From Fischerella muscicola PCC 7414 (GTDB taxonomy: Bacteria > Cyanobacteriota > Cyanobacteriia > Cyanobacteriales > Nostocaceae), in the NCBI RefSeq assembly GCF_000317205.1, contig NZ_AJLK01000008.1, positions 1-43,021 of the forward strand: 43,021 nt of DNA, read 5' to 3'. Position numbers and translations under genes: made by a program. Below the pieces are notes generated by a model that saw only the letters and a program-made list of their open reading frames with translations, was not told the DNA's origin and ran no database searches. Shown in pieces: positions 25,157-33,613 of this stretch; the first letter of the stretch is position 1, and the number at the start of each line of letters is the position of its first letter.

Positions 25157-27496
25157 TTAATCAATCACACTATCCATCGGCAAATACTCTTTCAACCCTT
25201 CCGCCTCACTAGCTTTCACAACAGGAACAGATAACGATTGTGAATTTAACGGAGCAAATAACTGTTCTAGTTGATTCAAACTTGTCAAACTACCGCACAA
25301 TAATAGTTGATCCTGCACTTGCAATTCCATTTTGCCATTGGGGAAGCGAATAAATTTACCCTCGCGGCGCATTGATTGCACTTGCACCCCATATTTTTCG
25401 CGGATATTCAAATCTGCCAAAGTTTTACCAAGCACTGGACAATCAGCATTGACTATTACCCACTGACATGCACTATTGTCTCCAGGAACAGCTGCCCTAC
25501 CAAGAGCAAATTCTTCTAAAGCTGCAAATTCTTCATCCGAACCCACTACCAATAAGCGATCGCCTTTTTCCAACTTAGTACTAGCATCGGGATAATCTAT
25601 TTCTTCCCCACTGGCGCGGCGAATAGCCATTAAACTTACCCCCGTTAAGTAGCGCATATCGGCTTCGTCTAAAGTCATACCGATCAGAGGTGAAGTTTCT
25701 GGTAAAGTATACCAACGATTATTTAAGTCTTGAGTAGCCTGGCGCAAATGACGAGAAACTTGGGATGCTGATTGTTCTGGACGCAAGTCTAAATAATGAC
25801 GGTTGCGGATTTCTTGCATTTCCCGTTGTACTAAAACACTTGAGAATCCTAATACATTTAATATGTAGGTTGCCATTTCTAGACTTGCTTCAAATTCTGG
25901 TTGCACAACTTCCCTAGCACCCAGTTGGTAAAGAACTTCAATATTTTTATCGCTGGTAGCACGAACTACTACATCTAAATCAGGAGATAATTCTAAAGCC
26001 CGTTTCAGGCAAAGCCTAATACTCATCGGATCAGGAAGTGCGATCGCCATTCCTTTAGCTTGGCTAACCATCGCAGTTTCTAAAACGTAAAAACTCACAC
26101 AATTTCCATACACATAAGGCACTCCCGCCTCACGTAACTCTTGAATTCTACGTTCAGATTGGTCAATTACCACTACAGGCAAGTCGTGTTGCTGTAACAA
26201 CTTCACCAAATTTTTACCGACTCGCCCATAACCACAAACCACGATATGGTCTTTAATTGGTAATTCTTCCGCGACTTCTAACGGCTTACCCTCGCTGCTG
26301 AAATAGGGCTTCAACCAAGGCATCGATTCTAGCCAGTCAAAAATAATCGGTACTAACCGCAACACAAAAGGAGTCAGTACCAAAGTTACTGCCGTTGTTC
26401 CCAAAATCAGTAAATATATCTGCCGAGAAACCAGTCCTAGCGCCTGTCCTTCACTAGCCAAAACAAAGGAAAATTCCCCAATCTGCGCTAGTCCTAACCC
26501 CGCAATTAACGCCGTTTTCAGAGGGTAGCGAAACAGTTTGACTAGCGGTGTGATAATCAAAAATTTACCAATAAATGCGATCGCCACTAGCCCCAAAATC
26601 AATTCCAGATTCTGCCACAAAAACACTGGATCGATTAACATCCCAATCGAGGCAAAGAATAAACTCGCAAAAATATCTCGGAGTGGTTCCACATAAGTCA
26701 GGGTTTGATCAGCATACTCCACTTCCGAGATCATCAAACCCGCAACAAATGCTCCCATTTCAATCGACAGCCCTAAATACTCTGTCAACAGGGCAATACC
26801 CAAACACAGCGCCACCACTCCTAATAAAAATAACTCTCGGCTTTCTGTGCGGGCTAACATCCGCAACAAAGGCGGGATAATCCACTTCCCAGCGATCACA
26901 GCACCCCCTGCAAACAAGCCAATCCGCACCAGGGCTGTCAGCACCGCCATCACAATCGATTCCCCTGGTTGATGCAAAGCCGGCAAAACTGCCAACATCA
27001 GTCCCAGCGCCAAATCCTGCACCACCAGAATTCCCAGCATCACCTGTCCGTGGGGGGTTTCCGTTTCGTTGCGTTCCATCAAGCATTTGAGGACAACTGC
27101 TGTGGAAGACAAAGATAGAATTGCTCCCAAAAACACGCCCTTAGCTGGTAAAGTTCCCCAAAACCCTGTCAAACCACACACCACAACTGTGACTGCGATT
27201 GTCAGGGTAATTTGCAGTCCACCGCCACCGAGGGCGATCGCTTTGACTTTTTTGAGTTCCGCAAAGGAAAACTCAACTCCCAAGGCAAATAATAGAAAGG
27301 CAACGCCGAACTGTGCCAGAGTCTCGACTTGAATTAATTCTTTAATTAGTCCCAGTCCCGTTGGACCGATAACAATCCCCCCAATCAGATACCCTAGTAA
27401 AACAGGTTGTCTTAAAAGCGCCGCCAAAAGTCCGCCGCAGGCGGCGACAGCGAGAACTGACACTAAATCAACAATTAATCTAAAATCTTCTTGCAC
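25157..27496 (-). CDS. CPA2-family monovalent cation:proton antiporter with RCK domains
   Basis: The 779-residue protein starts at GTG. About 12 membrane helices (residues 6-395) form the Na+/H+-exchanger fold. Next comes a TrkA-N (RCK) domain with the NAD-binding loop HIVVCGYGRVGKNLVKLL (about 415-430) and the acidic DQSE end. Two TrkA-C domains follow (about 580-660 and 680-755). The layout is that of KefB/KefC-like K+(Na+)/H+ antiporters with an extra TrkA-C copy. It would exchange K+ or Na+ for protons at the plasma or thylakoid membrane. The ion and location are not determinable here. Confidence 0.9.
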   Translation of the reverse strand: MQEDFRLIVDLVSVLAVAACGGLLAALLRQPVLLGYLIGGIVIGPTGLGLIKELIQVETLAQFGVAFLLFALGVEFSFAELKKVKAIALGGGGLQITLTIAVTVVVCGLTGFWGTLPAKGVFLGAILSLSSTAVVLKCLMERNETETPHGQVMLGILVVQDLALGLMLAVLPALHQPGESIVMAVLTALVRIGLFAGGAVIAGKWIIPPLLRMLARTESRELFLLGVVALCLGIALLTEYLGLSIEMGAFVAGLMISEVEYADQTLTYVEPLRDIFASLFFASIGMLIDPVFLWQNLELILGLVAIAFIGKFLIITPLVKLFRYPLKTALIAGLGLAQIGEFSFVLASEGQALGLVSRQIYLLILGTTAVTLVLTPFVLRLVPIIFDWLESMPWLKPYFSSEGKPLEVAEELPIKDHIVVCGYGRVGKNLVKLLQQHDLPVVVIDQSERRIQELREAGVPYVYGNCVSFYVLETAMVSQAKGMAIALPDPMSIRLCLKRALELSPDLDVVVRATSDKNIEVLYQLGAREVVQPEFEASLEMATYILNVLGFSSVLVQREMQEIRNRHYLDLRPEQSASQVSRHLRQATQDLNNRWYTLPETSPLIGMTLDEADMRYLTGVSLMAIRRASGEEIDYPDASTKLEKGDRLLVVGSDEEFAALEEFALGRAAVPGDNSACQWVIVNADCPVLGKTLADLNIREKYGVQVQSMRREGKFIRFPNGKMELQVQDQLLLCGSLTSLNQLEQLFAPLNSQSLSVPVVKASEAEGLKEYLPMDSVID

Positions 27497-27729
27497 AAGT
27501 TTTTCAAAGAACTATTAAGACCTATTAACAATCAGCATACAAAAGTTTCATATGGCTGTGGAGAGTTCCGCAGTAAATGAAATAACAGCTTTGAAATGGA
27601 TTTTATGTAGTTCCCTGCGATTATTTGTAATATGCATAAACAAGATGAATTGTCAAGGAAACTTGTAGCCCATCCACAGGAAAGCGATAATTGTCACTGT
27701 TGGTTTTGGCACACAAGGGGAAGAAATTT

Positions 27730-28911
27730 ATGGGATATGACTTGAAAGCGTTAGCAGAACTTTACAAAAACACTCTCCTTGGCGATGTACTTCCTTTTTG
27801 GGAAAAACATTCTTTGGACTGGGAGTACGGCGGTTATTTTACCTGTCTGGATCGTGAGGGTAAAGTTTACGATCCAGACAAATTTATCTGGCTGCAAAAC
27901 CGCCAAGTATGGACTTTTTCGATGCTTTGTAATCAGCTAGAAAAACGCGAAAATTGGTTAAATATTGCTCGCAACGGTGCTAATTTTCTCGCCCAACATG
28001 GTAGAGATGCTGATGGTAACTGGTACTTTGCACTTACTCGGGCAGGTGAACCACTAGTGCAGCCCTATAATATCTTTTCTGATTGCTTTGCGGCAATGGC
28101 ATTTAGTCAATATGCCCTCGCTAGCGGTGAAGATTGGGCAAAAGATGTGGCAATCCAAGCTTACAATAACGTTTTGCGGCGGAAAGATAATCCCAAAGGT
28201 AAATATACCAAAACCTATCCCGGCACACGCCCGATGAAATCTTTAGCTGTGCCAATGATTTTGGCTAACCTAACTTTAGAAATGGAATGGTTGCTATCTA
28301 GTGAAATTCTGGAAAATGTTTTAGCTGCAACTGTTCAGGAAGTGATGACTGATTTTTTAGATCAAGAAAAGGGGCTAATGTACGAAAGTGTTGCTCCCGA
28401 TGGTTCACATATTGATTGTTTTGATGGACGGTTAATTAACCCCGGTCATGGTATTGAAGCGATGTGGTTTATTATGGACATTGCCCGTCGCCAAAATGAT
28501 ACTAAAACTATTAATCAAGCTGTTGATGTGGTGTTAAATATTCTCAATTTTGCTTGGGACGATGAATATGGTGGTTTGTATTATTTTATGGATGCAGACG
28601 GTCATCCTCCACAACAACTGGAATGGGATCAAAAGCTGTGGTGGGTGCATTTAGAATCATTGGTTGCGTTGGTAATGGGTTATCGTTTGACGGGGCGGGA
28701 AGCATGTTGGCAATGGTATCAAAAAGTACATGATTACGCTTGGTCGCACTTTGCCGATCCTGAATTCGGTGAGTGGTTTGGTTATCTCAATCGGCGTGGG
28801 GAAGTGCTGTTGAATCTTAAAGGTGGCAAGTGGAAGGGATGTTTTCATGTGCCACGTGCTATGTATATTTGTTGGCAGCAGTTTGAGGCGTTGAGTTCGC
28901 AGTCAGTTTAG
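27730..28911 (+). CDS. N-acylglucosamine 2-epimerase (AGE family)
   Basis: This 393-residue (alpha/alpha)6-barrel protein interconverts N-acetylglucosamine and N-acetylmannosamine. Conserved features include RQVWTFSML, the histidine in [10 protein letters not shown] (H240), WWVHLESL (H307) and [11 protein letters not shown] (H373), at spacings expected for the AGE active site. The ATG at 27730 follows AAGGGGAAGAA. An in-frame TTG 13 codons earlier is unlikely. The gene stands alone between the antiporter (divergent) and the Uma2 gene. Cyanobacterial AGEs (for example Synechocystis slr1975) have been characterised biochemically. A broader sugar specificity is possible. Confidence 0.87.
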   Translation: MGYDLKALAELYKNTLLGDVLPFWEKHSLDWEYGGYFTCLDREGKVYDPDKFIWLQNRQVWTFSMLCNQLEKRENWLNIARNGANFLAQHGRDADGNWYFALTRAGEPLVQPYNIFSDCFAAMAFSQYALASGEDWAKDVAIQAYNNVLRRKDNPKGKYTKTYPGTRPMKSLAVPMILANLTLEMEWLLSSEILENVLAATVQEVMTDFLDQEKGLMYESVAPDGSHIDCFDGRLINPGHGIEAMWFIMDIARRQNDTKTINQAVDVVLNILNFAWDDEYGGLYYFMDADGHPPQQLEWDQKLWWVHLESLVALVMGYRLTGREACWQWYQKVHDYAWSHFADPEFGEWFGYLNRRGEVLLNLKGGKWKGCFHVPRAMYICWQQFEALSSQSV

Positions 28912-28929
28912 CTAGGAGTATCTTTTAAA

Positions 28930-28968
28930 CGCACCAGGTAGCAGAGGTTTACGCAAAGGGACGCAGAG
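28930..28968 (+). repeat. ACGCARAG-type dispersed simple repeat
   Basis: ACGCACCAGGTAGCAGAGG and TTTACGCAAAGGGACGCAGAG downstream of the epimerase gene resemble the degenerate ACGCAGAG-rich dispersed sequence common in filamentous cyanobacteria. It is short and non-coding. Confidence 0.35.
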
Positions 28969-29075
28969 TGTTAGTCAGAGTTACTGGGTTTTGTGTTTTC
29001 AAATAATTGGGATGATCCTGTTTAGCCTGTGTTGGGAAGCTAGAGTAAAAACAGATTTATCTGATGGGTGTCTTT

Positions 29076-29666
29076 ATGAATGTTGTTACACCGAAGCGAT
29101 TCACAATTGACGAATATCATCGGTTGATTGAACTTGGATTTCTGAGGGAGGGCGATCGCATTGAGTTAATTCGGGGAGAACTGATCCAAATGACTGCAAA
29201 GGGAAGACCACACACAGTTTGTAATTCTATTTTGTGCCGTCAACTAGATCGAATTTTAGGCGATCGCGCTGTTATTCGTGGACAAGATCCAATTACACTA
29301 CCAAATCAAAGTGAACCAGAACCAGATGTCGTGATTGCACGCGGACAAGATGAGGATTATCTGGCTCATCATCCTTACCCCGAAGATATTTTTTTGGTTG
29401 TCGAAATTTCAGATTCTACATTGATATATGACCAAACAAAGAAGTTAGAACTATACGCCGAAGCCGGAATTTCTAATTATTGGATTGTGGATTTAAATAC
29501 TCGTCAATTAGAGCGTTACAAAGAGCCTTATCAAAATATTCAAGGTCAGTTTAATTATCTCAGCAAGCAAATTTCTTTAGCGAATGAGTCTGTGCCTATT
29601 CCTGGGTTTGAAGATGTGTTATTGGATTTGAGTCGGATTTTTCCAATGGGTGATGTTGCTGAGTAA
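29076..29666 (+). CDS. Uma2-family (DUF820) putative endonuclease
   Basis: The 196-residue protein has the PD-(D/E)XK-like pattern of Uma2: RFTIDEYHRLIELGFLREG, ELIRGELIQM, a PEPDVVIARG strand (catalytic Asp), DIFLVVEISDST (catalytic Glu) and YDQTKKLELYAEAGISNYWIVD (Lys). The family is hugely expanded in cyanobacteria and is presumed nuclease-like, though function has not been shown. The ATG at 29076 is preferred, as homologues start near TPKRFTIDEY. ATG 29064 is also in frame. It is followed by the HEPN-like gene 180 bp later. Confidence 0.85.
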   Translation: MNVVTPKRFTIDEYHRLIELGFLREGDRIELIRGELIQMTAKGRPHTVCNSILCRQLDRILGDRAVIRGQDPITLPNQSEPEPDVVIARGQDEDYLAHHPYPEDIFLVVEISDSTLIYDQTKKLELYAEAGISNYWIVDLNTRQLERYKEPYQNIQGQFNYLSKQISLANESVPIPGFEDVLLDLSRIFPMGDVAE

Positions 29667-29846
29667 CTATTTAGACAGAATACTTTTTGGGGCCGTCTGT
29701 ATATAGATTTTTACAAACTGAAATCAATACTCAACATTTGCTTTGCTAGCTATAGATTAGCTCTCACGTTATCCCTTTGTTTCCGGATATACTTTGCATT
29801 TTTGGTAGATATCAGTATACTGAAAAAAACAAAGGTATAATTAGTG

Positions 29847-30362
29847 ATGGCAAAAAAATCCCAATCCCCTACAATCTCTCCCAAAGGGAATGCAACCAAA
29901 TATCTTAGTTACAGAGAAGCATGGACGCGGATCAAATTAGCCCGCCAAGAAGGTTTCTTCTTTGAAGCAATCACGCTTGAGGAGAGTATCATTACAGACC
30001 GTCTGATTAACTATCTAGTATTTGTTGGAGAAATTAAGCAACCAACAGAAGTTTATAAATATCCAAATTTTTACGAATTGCTCAAGTTATGGAAGAAATC
30101 ACACCCTATGCCGATTGCCGCTATGGGACGATCTAATCTTCAAGAAGCAGTGGATCAGTGGCGGATTTTGAGAAATAAAGCCATACATGGCATGGTGAAG
30201 TCACACCCAGGTTCACCTACTGAAGCAGTTGATGACTTTTTAGCTGTTGCAGAAAGTGCTGCTAGTGAAGGAGAAATACTGGCAAGGGCAGTCAGTGAAT
30301 GGTGCAGAAAGATGAAAAGACAGCTAGAAAGCGATCGCTCTAGTTTAAGCTTAGACTGCTAA
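29847..30362 (+). CDS. HEPN-like protein with Rx4H motif
   Basis: The 171-residue helical protein contains ILRNKAIHGMV near residue 110, an R-x4-H arrangement typical of HEPN RNases, preceded by helices (ITLEESIITDRLINYLVFVG) usual for the four-helix fold. HEPN domains commonly act as toxins or RNA-cleaving effectors. No obvious MNT nucleotidyltransferase antitoxin lies adjacent. The start is ATG 29847, one codon after GTG. The gene converges with xisI, ending 68 bp from it. The assignment rests on the motif and helical pattern only. Confidence 0.6.
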   Translation: MAKKSQSPTISPKGNATKYLSYREAWTRIKLARQEGFFFEAITLEESIITDRLINYLVFVGEIKQPTEVYKYPNFYELLKLWKKSHPMPIAAMGRSNLQEAVDQWRILRNKAIHGMVKSHPGSPTEAVDDFLAVAESAASEGEILARAVSEWCRKMKRQLESDRSSLSLDC

Positions 30363-30430
30363 CTGAATTAATTATCTACACGAGCGATCGCCTGTGCAAT
30401 ATCTTTTGGTGACTCAAGATTTTGTTACCC

Positions 30431-30766
30431 CTACGCCACACCATATCCTGTATATTCTCTTGCATAGACAGGCTGTAATCCCAACACAATATCTTTCTTT
30501 GGCACACCCATTGCTACTAATTCATCAGCAAGCAACTTATCAGTCTGGTTGCGTTGAATCCAGATTTTACCGTCTTTAATGTCCAAATGCATGACGCAAT
30601 TGTAGATGCGGCGATGTTTATCCCATCCCAAATCAACAATTTGATAATGATCGTGTTCCTTATCAAAAATTGTTTGCACCTCAATTTCACCATTTATGGG
30701 TGTACACTTGCTGTACTCGGTTAATAGTTCTTGAATACACTGACGATAAAATGCTAGTTTATCCAT
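30431..30766 (-). CDS. xisI: XisI family protein
   Basis: This 111-residue protein begins MDKLAFYRQCIQELLTEYSK and contains YQIVDLGWDKHRRIYNCVMH, IKDGKIWIQRNQTDKLLADEL and DIVLGLQPVYARE, the full XisI pattern. XisI was first named as a factor controlling excision of the fdxN element during heterocyst differentiation in Anabaena, but many copies sit far from any excised element. Its start overlaps the 3' end of xisH by 13 bp, so the two are co-translated. Confidence 0.93.
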   Translation of the reverse strand: MDKLAFYRQCIQELLTEYSKCTPINGEIEVQTIFDKEHDHYQIVDLGWDKHRRIYNCVMHLDIKDGKIWIQRNQTDKLLADELVAMGVPKKDIVLGLQPVYAREYTGYGVA

Positions 30767-31173
30767 CTGACTATTACCTCATCCACTGGATCGTATACAA
30801 TCAGCTTGACTTGATACTGCCGCACTGATGCTTGGGGTAAATCACGTTGGAAAAATGACTCATAAGCGGCAATTGGTACTGCTAAATATAGGCTGCGTTC
30901 TCTTTCACTTGCTTCTAAAACTAGACGATAATTCAAAAATTGACCTAGTGCCATATGAAAATCAAACAATGCTGAGTCACTCAAAAAACTTTTGACTTCT
31001 ACTGCAATCTTTTCTCCTGCTTTTTCTGCTGCTAACAATCGCTCTGTTCCTAAATCAATTCTAACTTCATCCTCCTCACCAAACTCAATTCTTAAAGGGT
31101 CATGTGTAATAACCCATTGCTGTTTCTGAAGACCTTTTTTGACTGCTTCATGAAATCGGTCTTTGGCTGACAT
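30754..31173 (-). CDS. xisH: XisH family protein (PD-(D/E)XK-like)
   Basis: This 139-residue protein has the XisH pattern: AKDRFHEAVKKGLQKQQWVITHDPL, then EVRIDLGTERLLAAEKAGEK, IAVEVKSFLSDSALFDFHMAL and VKLIVYDPVDEVIVRWI. The IDLG...AVEVKSF segment fits a PD-(D/E)XK nuclease core (D, E and K positions present). A strong GAGGAG precedes the ATG. Paired with XisI it looks like a toxin-antitoxin-like or endonuclease-partner module. That reading is an inference from recurrence of the pair, not a demonstrated activity. Confidence 0.93.
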   Translation of the reverse strand: MSAKDRFHEAVKKGLQKQQWVITHDPLRIEFGEEDEVRIDLGTERLLAAEKAGEKIAVEVKSFLSDSALFDFHMALGQFLNYRLVLEASERERSLYLAVPIAAYESFFQRDLPQASVRQYQVKLIVYDPVDEVIVRWIN

Positions 31174-31339
31174 TTCTCCTCACATACTTATAACCTGATT
31201 TTAAATCAGTAGCATATCGTAAGAAATCCTTGACTATTCTTAAGGATATTAACGCTTTATTTATCAAACCTGGTGTGACACTTGCGCTAATATATCCCCT
31301 ATTGCCTTTGTGCAATTATGTGGGGAGTTGTACAAGAAT

Positions 31340-32458
31340 ATGAGCAAGTATCTCAAAACACAGAACACAGACAATCTTGTTAATATTGCTGATCAATTTA
31401 CTCTTCAGAGAAAGGTTACAACTGTTCAGTCCTTTGGAAGTGGTAATATAAATGACACTTTTCTAGTTACACTAGATTCTCCAGATGAAAAGCATTTTAT
31501 CTTGCAACGCATCAATACACAGGTATTTCGTCAGCCACAGTTGATTATGCAGAACATGTGTACTTTCACTGAACATGTTCGCAATCGGTTACAACTTCAC
31601 CCCCTCAATCGTCGTTGGGAAGTGCCACGCGTACTACTGACCAAAGATGGTCAAGATTATTGCAGAGATACTGAAGGTTCGTTCTGGCGGGCAATTAGTT
31701 TTATTGCAGACTCGCAATCTTTTGACACAATGCAAAATACGGAACAAGCCAAAGAAATTGGCTATGCCTTGGGAATGTTCCACAATCTGATCAGCGACTT
31801 GCCCCCAGAAAGACTCGCCGACACCCTCGAAGGTTTCCATATTACGCCGCTTTACCTTCAGCAATACAACGAAGTTTTAGCGAAAACTAGCCCGTGTCAA
31901 TCCCCAGAAGTAAATTATTGCTTGCAGTTTGTGAGCGATCGCCAAAATTTTGCCCATGTTCTGGAAAATGCCAAAGCTACAGGCAAACTACCTTTGCGTC
32001 TAATGCACGGCGACCCCAAAATCAATAACGTCATGTTTGATACTAGTACTAACCAAGCTGTGAGTGTCATAGACCTCGATACCGTTAAGCCTGGTTTGAT
32101 ACATTACGACATTGGCGACTGTTTGCGATCGGGCTGTAATCCTGCTGGAGAAGAAACAGAAGAGTGGGAAAGCGTTTATTTTGATACAGAACTATGTCAG
32201 GGAATTCTCCAGGGTTATCTCTCTGTCGCCAAGGAATTTCTTACAGAAAATGACTATACCTATATCTACGACGCGATCCGTCTCATCGCCTTTGAATTAG
32301 GACTGCGGTTTTTTGCGGACTATCTAGCCGGGAATGTCTATTTCAAAGTCAAGTACCCAGAACACAACTTGGCGAGGGCGCTTGTTCAGTTTAAGTTAAC
32401 TGAAAGCATTGAATCTCAGGAAGCAAGCATTCGCAAAATTATTCGGGATATGAAATGA
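31340..32458 (+). CDS. APH-fold sugar/small-molecule kinase
   Basis: This 372-residue phosphotransferase has the aminoglycoside-kinase-like catalytic loop LMHGDPKINNVMFD (H223, D225, N230) and the metal-binding VIDLDTVKPG. The N-lobe contains FGSGNINDTFLV and FILQRIN. The sequence is closest in feel to N-acetylhexosamine 1-kinase (NahK)-type proteins, which phosphorylate GlcNAc or GalNAc, but the substrate is inferred. ATG 31340 (GGGGAG upstream) is chosen over an in-frame GTG 10 codons earlier. Its stop overlaps the DOMON-like gene start (ATGA), so the two are translationally coupled. Confidence 0.75.
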   Translation: MSKYLKTQNTDNLVNIADQFTLQRKVTTVQSFGSGNINDTFLVTLDSPDEKHFILQRINTQVFRQPQLIMQNMCTFTEHVRNRLQLHPLNRRWEVPRVLLTKDGQDYCRDTEGSFWRAISFIADSQSFDTMQNTEQAKEIGYALGMFHNLISDLPPERLADTLEGFHITPLYLQQYNEVLAKTSPCQSPEVNYCLQFVSDRQNFAHVLENAKATGKLPLRLMHGDPKINNVMFDTSTNQAVSVIDLDTVKPGLIHYDIGDCLRSGCNPAGEETEEWESVYFDTELCQGILQGYLSVAKEFLTENDYTYIYDAIRLIAFELGLRFFADYLAGNVYFKVKYPEHNLARALVQFKLTESIESQEASIRKIIRDMK

Positions 32459-32994
32459 ATAAGCAAAAATTTTCGCTGCAACCTTTCGCTGCTAACAATT
32501 CGCTGCCTAATTTACAAATCACAGGCAATATTGGGCGATATGGTAATCAACTCAATCTCTGCTACACACTTTCTGGTGACTTAGAAGAAATTGCGATCGC
32601 CCCACTATCAGATACACCTCAGCGCAAGCATGAACTTTGGGAAGACACCTGCTTTGAGTTCTTCTTAGGCATCAAAGACTCGCAACAGTATTGGGAATTC
32701 AACCTTTCCCCAGCTGGACACTGGAATATTTATCGTTTTGATGGATACCGTCAAGGTATGCAAGAGGAAACAGCCTTTACAACCCTGCCGTTTAATGTCC
32801 AGCATCAATCAGATACTTTAGTGCTTACTTTAAATATGGATTTGAGTGGTATCGTCTCAAAAGAGCAAGTCCTTGAAGTTGCGATTACTACTGTTATTAA
32901 ATACAGAGATAGTGAAGTAAGTTATTGGGCGTTAACTCATCACGGTAAAGAGGCTGATTTTCACCTACGAGATAGTTTTATGATTGAGTTGTGA
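32455..32994 (+). CDS. DOMON-like domain protein
   Basis: This 179-residue beta-rich protein, without signal peptide, contains LCYTLSGDLEEIAI, HELWEDTCFEFFLG, WEFNLSPAGHWNIYRFDGYRQGM and DFHLRDSF. This is the pattern of the DOMON-like family, which resembles carbohydrate-binding domains. The gene overlaps the upstream kinase by ATGA and probably forms a two-gene operon. With a sugar-kinase-like partner, a ligand-binding role for a sugar is plausible but unproven. Confidence 0.75.
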   Translation: MNKQKFSLQPFAANNSLPNLQITGNIGRYGNQLNLCYTLSGDLEEIAIAPLSDTPQRKHELWEDTCFEFFLGIKDSQQYWEFNLSPAGHWNIYRFDGYRQGMQEETAFTTLPFNVQHQSDTLVLTLNMDLSGIVSKEQVLEVAITTVIKYRDSEVSYWALTHHGKEADFHLRDSFMIEL

Positions 32995-33613
32995 GATGTG
33001 TTGTTATGGAAACGAAGTCAACTGAAATAAGCAACTAGATAAGTTTCATATACTGTTATCCTAGCTTCCAAAGCCGGGAATATTAGCTGTAGGAACTTAA
33101 CTTAGTAACTACAGAGTATGAGCATGAACGCAGCTGAGTACATCCTGAAACTACTAGTTCACCAAATAGATTTTGATAGGTTGCCCAGATCCCCGACTTT
33201 TTAAAAAAGTCGGGGATCTAACGCCTCGCGAAGAGTCAAAACTTATAAAGTCGCTTAAAGGAAAGTGGAATACCTAAACTTAAATTTTCATTTAAATCTG
33301 AGTCTTCACGTACTTAGTTATTAATTTATAAGTAAGTTCATATAATGAAAATAAAAATACCTATTTAAAATATAGACTTACTAAAAAGAACATTTAGTAT
33401 GAATATTATTTATTAGAATTAATCAATAATATCCAGATTTCTTTTTTATAAAATATATACCTATTTCTTTGGATGTATATGTGACTTATACCAAAGTATA
33501 TATGTCAAATTATTCCAAGTGATTGATGAATTATTAAACAATAAAAAGCTTAATAAAGTTACATGCCTTAATTCACATTTAAAAATAAATAATTTTTTTG
33601 GTGGTAAATAAAT
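32995..33613. other. AT-rich intergenic region with hairpin copy 4
   Basis: This 619-bp spacer carries one hairpin-family repeat (33,187-33,219) and long AT-rich stretches. A 28-codon open stretch at 33,118-33,204 (MSMNAAEYILKLLVHQ...) ends inside the hairpin and may be a gene-start fragment. No convincing gene was found. Confidence 0.5.
33187..33219 (-). repeat. Hairpin copy 4, inverted relative to copy 3
   Basis: The stem AGATCCCCGACTTTTT / AAAAAGTCGGGGATCT is perfect. The sequence to its right (to about 33,248) is the reverse complement of the left flank of copy 3 (TTATAAGTT.TGACTCTT.GCGAGG), so this copy is in opposite orientation. Confidence 0.9.

Noticed and set aside
30431-31173. An fdxN-type excisable element around xisH-xisI
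   Set aside because: No fdxN gene, no XisF-like site-specific recombinase and no matching direct repeats were seen. xisHI pairs are common away from such elements.
33118-33204. 28-codon ORF MSMNAAEYILKLLVHQ... before hairpin copy 4
   Set aside because: The start looks like the N-terminus of a TPP-dependent enzyme, but it ends in the hairpin repeat and there is no following domain. It is too short to call.
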